A DNA stretch of 64,000 nt, from contig NZ_JABTBO010000007.1 in NCBI RefSeq assembly GCF_014884965.1, forward strand, positions 35,189 to 99,188, in the 5' to 3' direction. The notes beneath the pieces were generated by a model. It saw only the letters and a list, made by a program, of their open reading frames with translations, searched no databases and was not told the origin of the DNA. The stretch's first letter is position 1; each line of letters begins with the position of its first letter. This stretch comes from Spirabiliibacterium mucosae (lineage in GTDB: Bacteria > Pseudomonadota > Gammaproteobacteria > Enterobacterales > Pasteurellaceae). Shown one piece after another: positions 39,285 to 48,223 of the stretch. The position numbers were made by a program, and so were the translations under genes.

Positions 39285-40805
39285 ATGAACAACACCCGCG
39301 AGACAGCCACGCCCGTGCGCGAATTTGCCGCCATTGACCTTGGCTCCAACAGTTTTCACATGATTATTGCCCGCATTGTCAATGGCTCCATTCAAGTGCT
39401 CTCTCGCCTTAAACAACGGGTGCAGCTAGCCCAAGGGCTGGATGAGAACAACCACCTCAGCCAAGCGGCGATTGCCCGCGGCGTGGCGTGTTTGGCGCTG
39501 TTTGCCGAGCGTTTGCAAGGGTTGCCGGCGGAGAATATCCGCACTGTGGGCACCTACACTTTGCGCCAAGCGGTGAACAAGGCGGATTTCCTCAACGCGG
39601 CCAAGGCGGTGTTCCCCTACCCGATCAACATTATTTCAGGCGAGGACGAAGCCAAGCTGATCTACTCCGGCGTATGCCACACCCAGCCTGAATCGGGCCG
39701 CAAACTGGTGGTCGACATTGGCGGCGGCTCGACGGAAATGATTGTCGGCGACGGCTTTAAGCCACTGCTGGCCAACAGCCGCAACATGGGGTGCGTGAGT
39801 TTTGAAGTGGCGTTTTTCCCCAATGGCACCATCAGCCGCGCACAATTTGAGCGCGCCCGCCAAACCGCACTGTCACGCATGGCGGATTTAAGCGAGCCTT
39901 ACCGCACTTTAGGTTGGGACACGGTGCTCGGCTCCTCGGGGACGGTGAAAACGGTCAGCCAAATTGTGCAGGCCAATTTTGACCCCAGCGGGCTCATCAC
40001 CGCCGAGATTTTGGCCACCGTGATTGAGCGCGTGCTGGCGGTGGATCATTTTTCAAAAATCAACCTCAAAGGGCTCAATGCTGAGCGCGCCAGCGTGTTT
40101 GTGCCAGGCTTGGCGATTTTAAGTGCGCTGTTTGACAATTATGGCATTGAGCAGATGCGCTACTCTGACGGCGCGCTGCGTGAAGGGGTGATGTATGGGC
40201 TGGAAAAGGCCTTTGTGGTGGACAACATTCGCGAGCGCACCATCGACAGCCTGATGGAGCATTTCACCGTGGATCAAGCGCAAGCGCTGCGCGTGACCGA
40301 CACCGCCATGCTGCTGGGGCAAAAATATGCCTGCTGGGCGAATGAGCAGCAAGCCGAAGAGCTTTTAAATATTTTATTTTGCGCCGCGTTTATCCACGAA
40401 ATTGGCCTGTGCATCAACCACAAAGGGGTGCAAAAGCACTCGGCTTATATCATCGAGCACAGCGATTTGCCGGGGTTTGACTACCACCAACAGCACCTGC
40501 TCACGCAATTGGTGCGTTTTCACATTGGGCCTGTCAACCTCGATGAGCTCACCATTCCCGCACGCTATGCCAAGCGCGATGTGGTGTCGCTGCTGGTGAT
40601 GCTGCGCTTGGCGATCATCATCAACCGCTCGCGCCAAGCCACCGAGCCGGCGGAGCGTTTTGCCTTCACGATAACAGAAAAGTGCGGTTTATGGCGCCTG
40701 GCATTTGAGCCCAATTACCTCGCGCGCAACCCGCTGACCGAAAAAGAGCTCAATGAAGAAGGCGCGCTGCTGCACGCCTTAGGGATCAAGCTCGAGATTG
40801 CTTAA
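39285..40805 (+). CDS. Ppx/GppA-family exopolyphosphatase or guanosine pentaphosphatase
   Basis: A 506-aa ASKHA-fold phosphatase. The N-terminal phosphate loop is AAIDLGSNSFHMIIARIVNG, the second VVDIGGGSTEMIVGDG, and a C-terminal HD-like domain carries CAAFIHEIGLCINHKGVQKH. The protein either degrades polyphosphate or converts pppGpp to ppGpp; sequence alone does not decide, though the length (about 510) leans to Ppx. I start at the ATG at 39285 (a GTG lies 6 nt earlier). Convergent with rdgC, with the stops 2 nt apart. Confidence 0.9.
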   Translation: MNNTRETATPVREFAAIDLGSNSFHMIIARIVNGSIQVLSRLKQRVQLAQGLDENNHLSQAAIARGVACLALFAERLQGLPAENIRTVGTYTLRQAVNKADFLNAAKAVFPYPINIISGEDEAKLIYSGVCHTQPESGRKLVVDIGGGSTEMIVGDGFKPLLANSRNMGCVSFEVAFFPNGTISRAQFERARQTALSRMADLSEPYRTLGWDTVLGSSGTVKTVSQIVQANFDPSGLITAEILATVIERVLAVDHFSKINLKGLNAERASVFVPGLAILSALFDNYGIEQMRYSDGALREGVMYGLEKAFVVDNIRERTIDSLMEHFTVDQAQALRVTDTAMLLGQKYACWANEQQAEELLNILFCAAFIHEIGLCINHKGVQKHSAYIIEHSDLPGFDYHQQHLLTQLVRFHIGPVNLDELTIPARYAKRDVVSLLVMLRLAIIINRSRQATEPAERFAFTITEKCGLWRLAFEPNYLARNPLTEKELNEEGALLHALGIKLEIA

Positions 40806-40806
40806 C

Positions 40807-41712
40807 TTAGCTTTCTTGTACGCCGCCGACTTCTTCGGCGAGTTTTTGCACAAACGCCAGCAAGGTGTCACTCATCAGCAAAAAGTCGGCTTCAAAGCGC
40901 TGTTGCACGTCTTCTTTGACGATGTCGTCGTTTTGGCTGCGCAGGCTGTCGCTGAATTTCACCCGTTTGAGGCTGGCATCACTGGCCAGCACCGCACTTA
41001 AGCGCTCGCTCCACTCCAGCGCTAATTTGCTCACCAGCTTGCCGGCGTCAAAGTGGGCGAGCATTTCATCGCTGTCCAGCGCTTGCTGCTTGCAGCGAAT
41101 CACTGAGTCATCACGGCTGGAGATGAGCTCCGCCTCACCGAGGGTGGCGAGCCATTCAGGCAGTGTATCGCTGGCGATCCAATCCGTCATCACCGCACTT
41201 AGGTCATCCACAAAGGCCAGCGGCACCACCGGCAGCGAGCCGAGGGATTTGCGCAACAGTGCCAGCACCGCCTCTGCGCGGGTGGCGCTGGCGGCATTGA
41301 CAACAATCAGCCCCGTGGCGGGGTCAATAAAAAGTGCGGTGTGTTGATGCTTGCTAAAGGCTTGCGGCAGCAGCTCGTGCACCACGTCGTCTTTCAGCGC
41401 TTGTTTTTCCACCTTGCTGAGCTTGCGCTGCTCTTGGTCTTCGCGCACGAATAGGCGCTCTTCAAAGGCCTTTTTCACCACCGCCGCGGGCAGGATTTTC
41501 TCCTCTTTTTGCGCCACTAAAAAAAGCCGGCCGGTGAGGGCAAAGGTGAGCGCATCGAAGCCTGCCACAGGGGGCACCCAGCCAAAGTGGCTTAAATCGT
41601 GCTTGCCGCAAGGGTGAAAAGCCTGCGCTTGCAGCGCCTTGGCCACGGTTTGCTCGCTTAAATCAATCGCCTTGGTGAGGCGATAAATCATCACATTTTT
41701 AAACCATTGCAT
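40807..41712 (-). CDS. rdgC: RdgC, recombination-associated protein
   Basis: A 301-aa DNA-binding protein that forms a toroidal dimer on DNA and limits RecA activity. It begins MQWFKNVMIYRLTKAIDLSE, followed by HPCGKHDLSHFGWVPP and VKKAFEERLFVREDQEQRKL, the latter typical of the family's gate region. Length matches E. coli RdgC (303). Divergent from proC, with a 66-bp gap. Confidence 0.95.
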   Translation of the reverse strand: MQWFKNVMIYRLTKAIDLSEQTVAKALQAQAFHPCGKHDLSHFGWVPPVAGFDALTFALTGRLFLVAQKEEKILPAAVVKKAFEERLFVREDQEQRKLSKVEKQALKDDVVHELLPQAFSKHQHTALFIDPATGLIVVNAASATRAEAVLALLRKSLGSLPVVPLAFVDDLSAVMTDWIASDTLPEWLATLGEAELISSRDDSVIRCKQQALDSDEMLAHFDAGKLVSKLALEWSERLSAVLASDASLKRVKFSDSLRSQNDDIVKEDVQQRFEADFLLMSDTLLAFVQKLAEEVGGVQES

Positions 41713-41778
41713 TGTATCTTTCCGTTAGCAGTCAATGATAGAATAGCGCTATTGTACTGATTCTTTCATGATATAGCG

Positions 41779-42594
41779 ATGAAAAACACCCAAATTGCCT
41801 TTATTGGCGCAGGAAATATGACCAACGCCCTCATCTCGGGGCTGCTGCGCGCTGGCCTGTCAGGCGAGATGATCATGGCCAGCAACCCAAGTTTACCGAA
41901 GCTGACCGCACTTTCACACTTAGGCGTGCGCACCACGCAAGACAACCGCGAGGCCGCGGCGTTTGGCGAGGTGGTGGTGCTGGCGGTGAAGCCGCAAATC
42001 ATGGCGCAGGCCTGCCAAGGGCTCAGTGCGCTCGATTTTGCCGACAAATTAGTCATCTCTATTGCCGCTGGCATGCCGATATCAAGGCTCAAGCAGCTGC
42101 TGCCAACGGCGCAGGCGATTGTGCGCGCGATGCCCAACACCCCAGCACTGGTGCAAGCGGGCATGACGGGGCTTTTTGCCAATGCGCACTGCAATGCGCT
42201 ACAAAAACAGCTGGCTCAAGAGTTGTTTGAAGCGGTTGGGCGTGTCTGTTGGCTGGCGCGTGAAGAGGAGATTAACGCCGTCACCGCCGGCTCTGGCTCG
42301 AGCCCGGCGTACTTTTTCTATGTGCTGGAGGCAATGCAGACCGCACTTTTACACATGGGGCTGGATGAAGCCCAAGCGCGCACGCTGATTGAGCAAGCCA
42401 TCGCCGGCTCTGCCCAGATGGTGATTGGCAACCCGCAGCTGAGTTTAAGCGAACTGCGCGCGCAAGTCACCTCCAAAGGCGGCACCACGGCGGCGGCGAT
42501 TGCGCAATTTGAAAAGTGCGGTTTGGCCGACATCATCGAGCAGGGCATGGCGCAAGCGGCGGCGCGCGCGCGTGAGATGGAGCAGCAGTTGTGA
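41779..42594 (+). CDS. proC: ProC, pyrroline-5-carboxylate reductase
   Basis: Last enzyme of proline synthesis; reduces P5C with NAD(P)H. The 271 aa start QIAFIGAGNMTNALISGLLR (Rossmann). They contain VVVLAVKPQIMAQACQGL, VRAMPNTPALVQAGMTGL and the family signature QAIAGSAQMVI..., then QVTSKGGTTAAAIAQFEKCG. The stop overlaps the following transporter's start codon by 4 nt (the GTGA at 42591-42594), so the two are probably co-transcribed. Confidence 0.96.
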   Translation: MKNTQIAFIGAGNMTNALISGLLRAGLSGEMIMASNPSLPKLTALSHLGVRTTQDNREAAAFGEVVVLAVKPQIMAQACQGLSALDFADKLVISIAAGMPISRLKQLLPTAQAIVRAMPNTPALVQAGMTGLFANAHCNALQKQLAQELFEAVGRVCWLAREEEINAVTAGSGSSPAYFFYVLEAMQTALLHMGLDEAQARTLIEQAIAGSAQMVIGNPQLSLSELRAQVTSKGGTTAAAIAQFEKCGLADIIEQGMAQAAARAREMEQQL

Positions 42595-43744
42595 TCACAC
42601 TTTCGCCTTTTGCTTGGCTGATCGCCAGTTTTATCGGCTATTTCGCCGCTTATGGTGTATTTTTGCCGTTTTTGCCGGTGTGGCTGCAATCGCAACACTA
42701 CAGCGATGAGATGATTGGCATCATTGCCGCCAGCGCGTTTTTGTTCCGCTTTATCGGCAGCATGGCCTTTTCCCAATGGGTGAAGCTGCCCTCGCATTTG
42801 ATTCCAACCCTGCGCGCCATTGGCTATTTGAGCCTGCTGCTGACCGTGGGCATGATTTTCAGCGCGCAAAGTGCGTGGCTGCTGTTTATCTTTATTGCGC
42901 TGTTTAACATGGTGTATGGCGCGGGCGTGCCGCTGACCGACTCGCTGGCGGGCACCTGGCAGCAGCAAGTGCCGCTTGATTACGGCAAGGCACGCCTGAC
43001 CGGCTCGCTGTCGTTTATCGCCGCCAACTTGCTGGCAGGCTATGTGCTGGCGCTGTGGGGCGATGAAAACACGCTGTGGCTGATGAGCGCGCTGCTGCTT
43101 GTTTACATCATCGCGCAGCACGCCAAGCCGGCCGTTGCGCCACTCAACCCGCAAGACGACACCGCAGGCGTGGAGGAGGCCAGCTACAAGCGCATTTTCC
43201 AAAACCGCCCTGTGGTGGCGCTGCTGGCGGTGCTGGCGCTGTTGCAAGGTGCGCACGGTGCTTATTATGCTTACGGCGTGCTGTTTTGGTCACAACAAGG
43301 CATCAGCGTGGAGCTCACCGGCTGGCTGTGGGGCTTTAGCGTGGCGGCGGAGGTGATTTTATTTTCTTTGCCAGCCGCTTGTTTAAAGCGACCTCGCTGA
43401 CCGCACTTTTAACCATTTCCGCCCTGTTTTCGGTCATCCGCTGGGTCGGCATGGCCTATGTTGAGGGCTTTTTCGCCTTTTTGCTGCTGCAATGTATGCA
43501 CGCCTTCACCTTCGCGATTTGCCATTTTGCCACGGTGCGCTACATCTCCGCCCAGCCAAGCCGCTTGATTCCGAAACTGCAAGCACTCTATTCCGGCGTG
43601 TGCAGCTGCTTGAGCGTGGCCTTGTTGATGCTGCTTTCTGGCAGTTTGTATAAAATCAACCCCGCTTGGGCCTTTTTGGCGATGGCGATTGCGGTGCTAC
43701 CGTGCTTCCCGCTGTTGGTATACATCAAGCGTCGGCTGGCCTAA
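42591..43744 (+). pseudogene. MFS transporter of the HcaT (3-phenylpropionate) type, single-base frameshift
   Basis: Twelve-helix MFS permease. The first frame (LSPFAWLIASFIGYFAAYGV, PFLPVWLQSQHYSDEMIGII, YGAGVPLTDSLAGTW) covers about 8 helices and ends EVILFS. The second frame continues FASRLFKATSLTALLTISAL and runs through the last four helices to KRRLA. The break is in the four-T run at 43362-43365; a fifth T gives EVILFFFASRLFK and a 384-aa protein of normal HcaT length. The relation to HcaT is by family resemblance; the substrate in this organism is unknown. Start GTG overlaps proC. Confidence 0.83.
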
Positions 43745-43748
43745 ACCG

Positions 43749-43772
43749 ACCGCACTTTATGCAAAGTGCGGT
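43749..43772. terminator. Inverted-USS terminator after the MFS gene
   Basis: ACCGCACTTT-ATGC-AAAGTGCGGT, a perfect stem with a 4-nt loop, 4 nt after the stop. The following T-run is weak on this strand. Confidence 0.7.
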
Positions 43773-43791
43773 TGAAAAGTGCACAAAAGGC

Positions 43792-43820
43792 TTTATTTCT
43801 GCGCGCAAAAAACTTATACT
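43792..43820 (+). promoter_or_regulatory. Promoter of the amidohydrolase leader
   Basis: TATACT at 43815-43820 with a weak -35 (TTTATT at 43792-43797) 17 bp upstream. Transcription would begin near 43827, giving a leader of about 170 nt. Confidence 0.5.
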
Positions 43821-43826
43821 ACCGCT

Positions 43827-43953
43827 CTAGTGCCAATCAGGAACTAGTTTATGCCAGTATTTATTCACACTCTATTTTGTTCGCATCCACTACGCCGTAG
43901 TGCTGCTGACTATTTCCATTGGCAACGATCCTCAATTATTGAGGATTTTTTTT
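43827..43953 (+). promoter_or_regulatory. Structured leader RNA with intrinsic terminator (candidate riboswitch or attenuator)
   Basis: Between the promoter and the gene at 43998. A long-range stem pairs GCCAAT (43832-43837) and GGAA (43840-43843) with TTCC-ATTGGC (43914-43923). It encloses a perfect hairpin CACTAC-GCC-GTAGTG (43888-43902). A competing 5' hairpin pairs CTAGT with ACTAG (43827-43847). Five nt after the long stem, ATCCTCAA-TTA-TTGAGGAT plus seven T (43928-43953) is a full terminator. A 47-codon frame (43851-43994) with AGGA upstream also spans it. No known riboswitch class is recognised. Confidence 0.5.
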
Positions 43954-43994
43954 GCCCAAAATTCGCCCTTTTCACGCCTATTATCTCGGAGTAA
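43851..43994 (+). CDS. Possible leader peptide, 47 aa
   Basis: ATG at 43851 with AGGA 8 nt upstream. The frame reads MPVFIHTLFCSHPLRRSAAD and continues YFHWQRSS through the terminator hairpin, ending 3 nt before the amidohydrolase start codon. It has no match I recognise. If translated, ribosome stalling or release could decide whether the terminator forms. The arginine/aromatic pattern is only loosely like the SpeFL arrest peptide. It may equally be a chance frame. Confidence 0.25.
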   Translation: MPVFIHTLFCSHPLRRSAADYFHWQRSSIIEDFFCPKFALFTPIISE

Positions 43995-43997
43995 ACG

Positions 43998-44981
43998 ATG
44001 CAACACGTTCGTACCTTTAACACCTATATCCGCGACGAAATCATTAAACAAGGCGGCTGGGTCAACGCCCATGCCCACGCCGACCGCGCGTTTACCATGA
44101 CGCCTGATAAAATCGACATTTATCGGCGCTGCAATTTGCAACAAAAATGGGATTTGGTGGATGAAATCAAGCGCCAATCGAGCATTGAGGACTACTACGC
44201 TCGCTTTTGCCAAGCAATTGAGATGATGATTCAACAAGGCGTGACGGCCTTTGGCACCTTTGTGGATATTGACCCGGTGTGTGAAGACCGCGCCATCATC
44301 GCCGCCCACCGCGCGCGCGAGGTGTACAAAAACGACATCGTGCTCAAATTCGCCAACCAAACCCTCAAAGGCGTGATTGAGCCCACCGCGCGCAAGTGGT
44401 TTGACATCGGCTCAGACATGGTGGATATGATTGGCGGGCTGCCGTATCGCGATGAGCTCAACTACGGCAAAGGGGCGCAGGCGTTTGACATTTTGATGGA
44501 GGCGGCCAAATCCCGCGGGATCATGTGCCACGTACACGTTGACCAGTTCAACACACCGAAAGAAAAAGAGACCGAAATGCTGTGTGACAAAACCATCGAG
44601 CACGGCATGCAGGGGCGCGTGGTGGGCATTCACGGCATCTCGATTGGCTCGCACCCGAAAGAATACCGCTATCAATTATACGAAAAAATGCGCCAAGCCC
44701 AATTGATGATGATCGCCTGCCCAATGGCGTGGATTGACTCCAACCGCAAAGAGGATTTAATGCCGTTTCACAACGCCTTGACCCCCGCTGATGAAATGAT
44801 CCCTGAAGGCATTGTGGTGGCGCTTGGCACCGATAACATCTGCGATTACATGGTGCCGCTGTGTGAGGGCGATATGTGGCAAGAGCTCAGCCTGCTCGCC
44901 GCCGGCTGCCGCTTCCCAGACATTGAAGCGATGATCAATATCGCCAGCGTCAACGGCCGCAAAGTGTTGGGATTGGATTAA
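43998..44981 (+). CDS. Amidohydrolase-superfamily deaminase-like enzyme
   Basis: A 327-aa cytosolic metal-dependent hydrolase. Metal ligands can be followed: the strand-1 HxH-type site in WVNAHAHADRAF, a His in CHVHVDQFNTPKE, a His in VGIHGISIGS and the catalytic Asp in VALGTDNICD. The layout is nearest to cytosine-deaminase-like members, but the usual N- and C-terminal beta-sandwich flanks are short. So I leave the substrate open. Start has CGGAG upstream. It stands alone, behind a leader with an intrinsic terminator and before a bidirectional terminator, so expression is probably ligand- or translation-controlled. Confidence 0.75.
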   Translation: MQHVRTFNTYIRDEIIKQGGWVNAHAHADRAFTMTPDKIDIYRRCNLQQKWDLVDEIKRQSSIEDYYARFCQAIEMMIQQGVTAFGTFVDIDPVCEDRAIIAAHRAREVYKNDIVLKFANQTLKGVIEPTARKWFDIGSDMVDMIGGLPYRDELNYGKGAQAFDILMEAAKSRGIMCHVHVDQFNTPKEKETEMLCDKTIEHGMQGRVVGIHGISIGSHPKEYRYQLYEKMRQAQLMMIACPMAWIDSNRKEDLMPFHNALTPADEMIPEGIVVALGTDNICDYMVPLCEGDMWQELSLLAAGCRFPDIEAMINIASVNGRKVLGLD

Positions 44982-45005
44982 TTAAAACGCAAAGTGCGGT
45001 TAATA

Positions 45006-45031
45006 AAAACCTCACCGATGTGAGGTTTTTT
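45006..45031. terminator. Terminator between the amidohydrolase and yggT genes
   Basis: AAAACCTCAC-CGAT-GTGAGGTTTT plus T; bidirectional between convergent genes. Confidence 0.85.
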
Positions 45032-45038
45032 AGTTCAG

Positions 45039-45590
45039 TTAAGCATAAAACCACAGCGCGCCGAAGATATCAAGCAGGAGGTTGTTGCCTAAAATCAGGC
45101 CAAAGGCCAGCACCATCGGGGCAAAATCAATCATGCCTGTGCTTGGCAAAATGCGGCGAATCGGGGCAAGCAGCGGCTCACTGATTTGGTAAAGCACATA
45201 ATCGAGCGGATGTTGCCCGCGGGAGAACCAGCTCATCACCGCGCGGATAAAAATCGCCCAGAAAATAATCTTGCCGAAGGTTTTCACCAGCGAGAAGGCG
45301 GCAATAATCAGCATGCTGCTCCACGGCAGGGCGGTTTCAGACAGCGAGTTCAAGCTGGCATAAAGCACCACGTTCAAGGCATAAGCCAGCACGATCGCAG
45401 CAATATCGATGTTTTTCCGCGTTGGGATCACCTTGCGCAGCGGCGCAAGCACTGGCTGGGTGAGTTTCACCACGGTTTGGGACAGCGGATTATAAAAATC
45501 CACCCGACAAAACTGAAACCACGCGCGCAGCAGCAACACGATGGTATAAAGGCCGATCACGGTTTGTAACAAAAATGGCAACGTGTTCAT
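45039..45590 (-). CDS. YggT-family membrane protein
   Basis: A 183-aa inner-membrane protein with two YggT domains, each of two helices. Domain 1: LLRAWFQFCRVDFYNPLSQT followed by LTQPVLAPLRKVIP. Domain 2: FIRAVMSWFSRGQHPLDYVL followed by ISEPLLAPIRRILP and the ending NLLLDIFGALWFYA. The repeated P-[IL]-R-[RK]-[VI]-[IL]-P box is the family hallmark. E. coli YggT has been linked to osmotic/potassium balance; the function is not established. The upstream gap holds the inverted-USS terminator of the yggL operon. Confidence 0.9.
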   Translation of the reverse strand: MNTLPFLLQTVIGLYTIVLLLRAWFQFCRVDFYNPLSQTVVKLTQPVLAPLRKVIPTRKNIDIAAIVLAYALNVVLYASLNSLSETALPWSSMLIIAAFSLVKTFGKIIFWAIFIRAVMSWFSRGQHPLDYVLYQISEPLLAPIRRILPSTGMIDFAPMVLAFGLILGNNLLLDIFGALWFYA

Positions 45591-45612
45591 AGCATTCCTT
45601 ACAGTGAATAAA

Positions 45613-45633
45613 AAGTGCGGTTGGACCGCACTT
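45613..45633. terminator. Inverted-USS terminator of trmB-yggL
   Basis: AAGTGCGGT-TGG-ACCGCACTT; on the minus strand it is followed by TTTTTATT, 33 nt past the yggL stop. Confidence 0.7.
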
Positions 45634-45665
45634 GATAAGATAAGGCTGAATTAACAAAATTCAAG

Positions 45666-46004
45666 TTACGCGGTTGGGTAATCCCACCAAATGTCGAACA
45701 GCTCAGTCACTTCAATGTTTTGCAGTTTGTTTTCTTCCAGCCATTTTTTGACCAGCTCGCGGTGGCTGTCGTCACATTGGCCAAGTTTTTCAAGGCACAC
45801 CAAGCCTTCCCAGTTGAGGTAGCCGCTGCCTTCATAGGCCAAGCCGTTTGGGCGGATCACTTCAGCGATAAAGCGGTCTAACGTGGCGTCGATCTCGTCC
45901 ACTGGGGTGTTTTCAGCAAATTGCCAACGCACCACAAAGCCGAGCTCTTTAAACTCGCCAAGGTGCATTTTTTTACGTTGTCTGCGGTTACGTTCGATAG
46001 CCAT
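45666..46004 (-). CDS. yggL: YggL, ribosome-associated DUF469 protein
   Basis: A 112-aa protein of the YggL/DUF469 family: MAIERNRRQRKKMHLGEFKE, LGFVVRWQF, GLAYEGSGYLNWEGLVCL and the ending LFDIWWDYP. E. coli YggL has been described as binding the 50S subunit. It is located 2 nt after the trmB stop in the same operon, as in enterobacteria (trmB-yggL). Confidence 0.92.
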   Translation of the reverse strand: MAIERNRRQRKKMHLGEFKELGFVVRWQFAENTPVDEIDATLDRFIAEVIRPNGLAYEGSGYLNWEGLVCLEKLGQCDDSHRELVKKWLEENKLQNIEVTELFDIWWDYPTA

Positions 46005-46006
46005 AG

Positions 46007-46771
46007 TTATGTCCTTTTGTCGGTTTTAATAAAATAGAGATCCCACACGCCATGGCCGAGCTTTTGCCCGCGCAGCTCAAATTTGGTCAGCGGGCGGCTG
46101 CTTGGACGGGCGATAAATGCGCCATTGTCGGCTTGATTGGCCAGCGCATCGGTGCTGCCTAGCACCTCAAGCATTTGCTCGGCGTAGTTTTCCCAGTCGG
46201 TCGCCATGTGGATAAAGCCACCGCACTTGAGTTTTTGCACCACAAGATCGACAAACTCACGCTGCACAATCCGGCGTTTGTGGTGCTTGGCTTTGTGCCA
46301 TGGGTCTGGGAAGAACAGCTGCAAGCCCTGCAAGCTTTCATCGGGGATACAATCTGTCAACACTTCAACAGCATCGTGACAGATTACACGTAAATTGTCC
46401 ACCTTTTGATCCACCGCGTTGGCAATGCACGCACCCACGCCCGGGGTGTGTACCTCAATGCCGAGATAATTAAGCTGTGGGTTGGCTTTGGCCATTTCCA
46501 CCAGCGAGTGGCCCATGCCAAAGCCAATTTCCAGCACCACGGGGTTGGCGTTGTTAAAAAGTGCGGTCAAGTCAAAGTGGGCGTGTTGATAATCCACGCC
46601 GTAATCGGCCCAGTGCTCGTTCATCGCATTTTGTTGATGCTGGCTGAGCCGGCCGGTGCGCAGCACAAAGCTGCGGATTTTGCGCTTAAAGCGCCCATCG
46701 GCGGTGAATTCAGGGTTGGCCACATCTTTACGTTTGCCTTGGGCAAAGTTGGTTGTTTTCTTGTCAGTCAT
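46007..46771 (-). CDS. trmB: TrmB, tRNA (guanine-46 N7)-methyltransferase
   Basis: SAM-dependent enzyme that makes m7G46 in the tRNA variable loop. The 254 aa show [18 protein letters not shown], the SAM site [18 protein letters not shown], and the signature [20 protein letters not shown], where the Asp and Lys/Arg residues bind tRNA. The C-terminal [19 protein letters not shown] is also conserved. First gene of trmB-yggL, divergent from the secretion operon. Confidence 0.96.
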   Translation of the reverse strand: MTDKKTTNFAQGKRKDVANPEFTADGRFKRKIRSFVLRTGRLSQHQQNAMNEHWADYGVDYQHAHFDLTALFNNANPVVLEIGFGMGHSLVEMAKANPQLNYLGIEVHTPGVGACIANAVDQKVDNLRVICHDAVEVLTDCIPDESLQGLQLFFPDPWHKAKHHKRRIVQREFVDLVVQKLKCGGFIHMATDWENYAEQMLEVLGSTDALANQADNGAFIARPSSRPLTKFELRGQKLGHGVWDLYFIKTDKRT

Positions 46772-46896
46772 AGATTTTCCTTAACGCTTGCCTGCATTAT
46801 GCAAATCTGGCGTGAGATTACAACTGTTTTCTCCCCTCTTGAGGGCGGCTTGGTTTGTAAATTGATATAGATTTGTGTAGGCGTGCGGCGAACTTG

Positions 46897-46905
46897 TGCT
46901 ATAAT
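46897..46905 (+). promoter_or_regulatory. Extended -10 promoter of the type I secretion operon
   Basis: TGCTATAAT: a perfect -10 hexamer at 46900-46905 with the TG extension, 60 bp before the TolC-like gene. No good -35 at 17 bp. Confidence 0.5.
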
Positions 46906-46964
46906 TGACCGAATTTTTATGATGCAATTTTAACCAACACTTCCTAACTTGGGTACCACAAACC

Positions 46965-48215
46965 ATGGCTAATCATTTTATCACTCGGCCTCGCGCGCTG
47001 TTGGCAGCGTGCATGTTGTGCTTGGCGTCGGTGGCGCACGCCAATGAGCTGCAAACGATTGTGCAAAAAGCGCTGCAAAAAGACCCGCGCATTCTTGAGG
47101 CCAAAGCCGATGTCAAAACGGCTGAAAACCGAACTGAACAGGCAGTTTCTGAACATTATCCGAAATTGTCGGTGTTTGGCCGGCAAACGGTGCAACAACA
47201 CCACCGCTATGAAAGTAATAGCTCATCGAGCTTCAACCCAGGCGTTGAGGCCTCGGTTAATTTGTATTCCTTTGGCGCGATTGAAAAACGCGTGAAACAA
47301 GCCAAAGCCAACGAGCAGGCCACGCTGCACAAATTCGATGTGGCGCAAGAGCAGCTGGCGTTCAATATGATTGAAATTTATTTGCAGGCACTCAAAGCCA
47401 AAGAAACGCTCAGTGTGCTTAAACAAAGCTCAGGGCGGATTGACAGCACCTTAAACGAAATTGATGTGATTGCCGACAACGATGTGGGCCGCCGCTCGGA
47501 ATATGTGCAAGCGCAAGCGCGTAAATACGCCATCGCCCAGCAAATGAACAGCGTTGAGCGCGAGCTGCAAAGCGCTATTGGCAAACTCAAACGCTACACA
47601 GGGCACAACTTGAGCGTGGCCAAAATCACTGACCCGTTCAACAAACTCAACGCCAAGGTGCTTAAGGCCCGTTTCACGCGGGATAAAACCTTGCATCCGT
47701 CTTATTTAGCCAGCAAAGAAGAGATCAACTCCACCCTTGCAGAGCTTGAAGCGCAAAAAGCCGCGCGATTGCCAAAAGTGGATTTGGTCGGCCAAGCCAC
47801 CAAAGACGACCAGCTGGTGTATTTGAATGTGTCGGTGGATCTTTACAACCGCCAAAACAGCTATGCCGTGCAAGAAAACGCCAGCCGTTTAAGTGCGGTT
47901 GAAACCCGCCTTGACCAACTGGTGCAAGATCTTGATGAGCGCAAAGAGCTCGCGCTGATTAACCTGGATCAATACAAAGCCCACATCAAAACCTTAAATA
48001 GCCAGGTGAACACCCAAAAAGAGGTGATTGAGTTTTATAAAATGCAATTCTCCATTGCCAAGCGCACCTTGCTCGAGCTGCTCAACGCGGAAAACGAGCT
48101 GCTCTCAGCACAGTTGAGCAAAGTGAACTCAGAATACGAATTACGTCACTCGATCCTCGATTATTTGGCCTCACAAGGCACATTGACCCAGTGGGCGGGC
48201 GTTAGTCAACAATAA
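46965..48215 (+). CDS. TolC-family outer-membrane protein of a type I secretion system (LapE-like)
   Basis: A 416-aa outer-membrane channel with Sec signal peptide (ALLAACMLCLASVAHA-NE). It has two tandem OEP repeats rich in long helices: YPKLSVFGRQTVQQHHRYES, ASVNLYSFGAIEKRVKQAKA and, in the second repeat, VSVDLYNRQNSYAVQENASR. The VNLYSFGAIEKRVKQA box is typical of LapE/AggA-type T1SS outer proteins. It starts the exporter operon; the ABC gene follows after 8 nt. I infer it forms the outer-membrane part of the channel for the two adhesins downstream. Confidence 0.88.
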   Translation: MANHFITRPRALLAACMLCLASVAHANELQTIVQKALQKDPRILEAKADVKTAENRTEQAVSEHYPKLSVFGRQTVQQHHRYESNSSSSFNPGVEASVNLYSFGAIEKRVKQAKANEQATLHKFDVAQEQLAFNMIEIYLQALKAKETLSVLKQSSGRIDSTLNEIDVIADNDVGRRSEYVQAQARKYAIAQQMNSVERELQSAIGKLKRYTGHNLSVAKITDPFNKLNAKVLKARFTRDKTLHPSYLASKEEINSTLAELEAQKAARLPKVDLVGQATKDDQLVYLNVSVDLYNRQNSYAVQENASRLSAVETRLDQLVQDLDERKELALINLDQYKAHIKTLNSQVNTQKEVIEFYKMQFSIAKRTLLELLNAENELLSAQLSKVNSEYELRHSILDYLASQGTLTQWAGVSQQ

Positions 48216-48223
48216 AGGGCATT

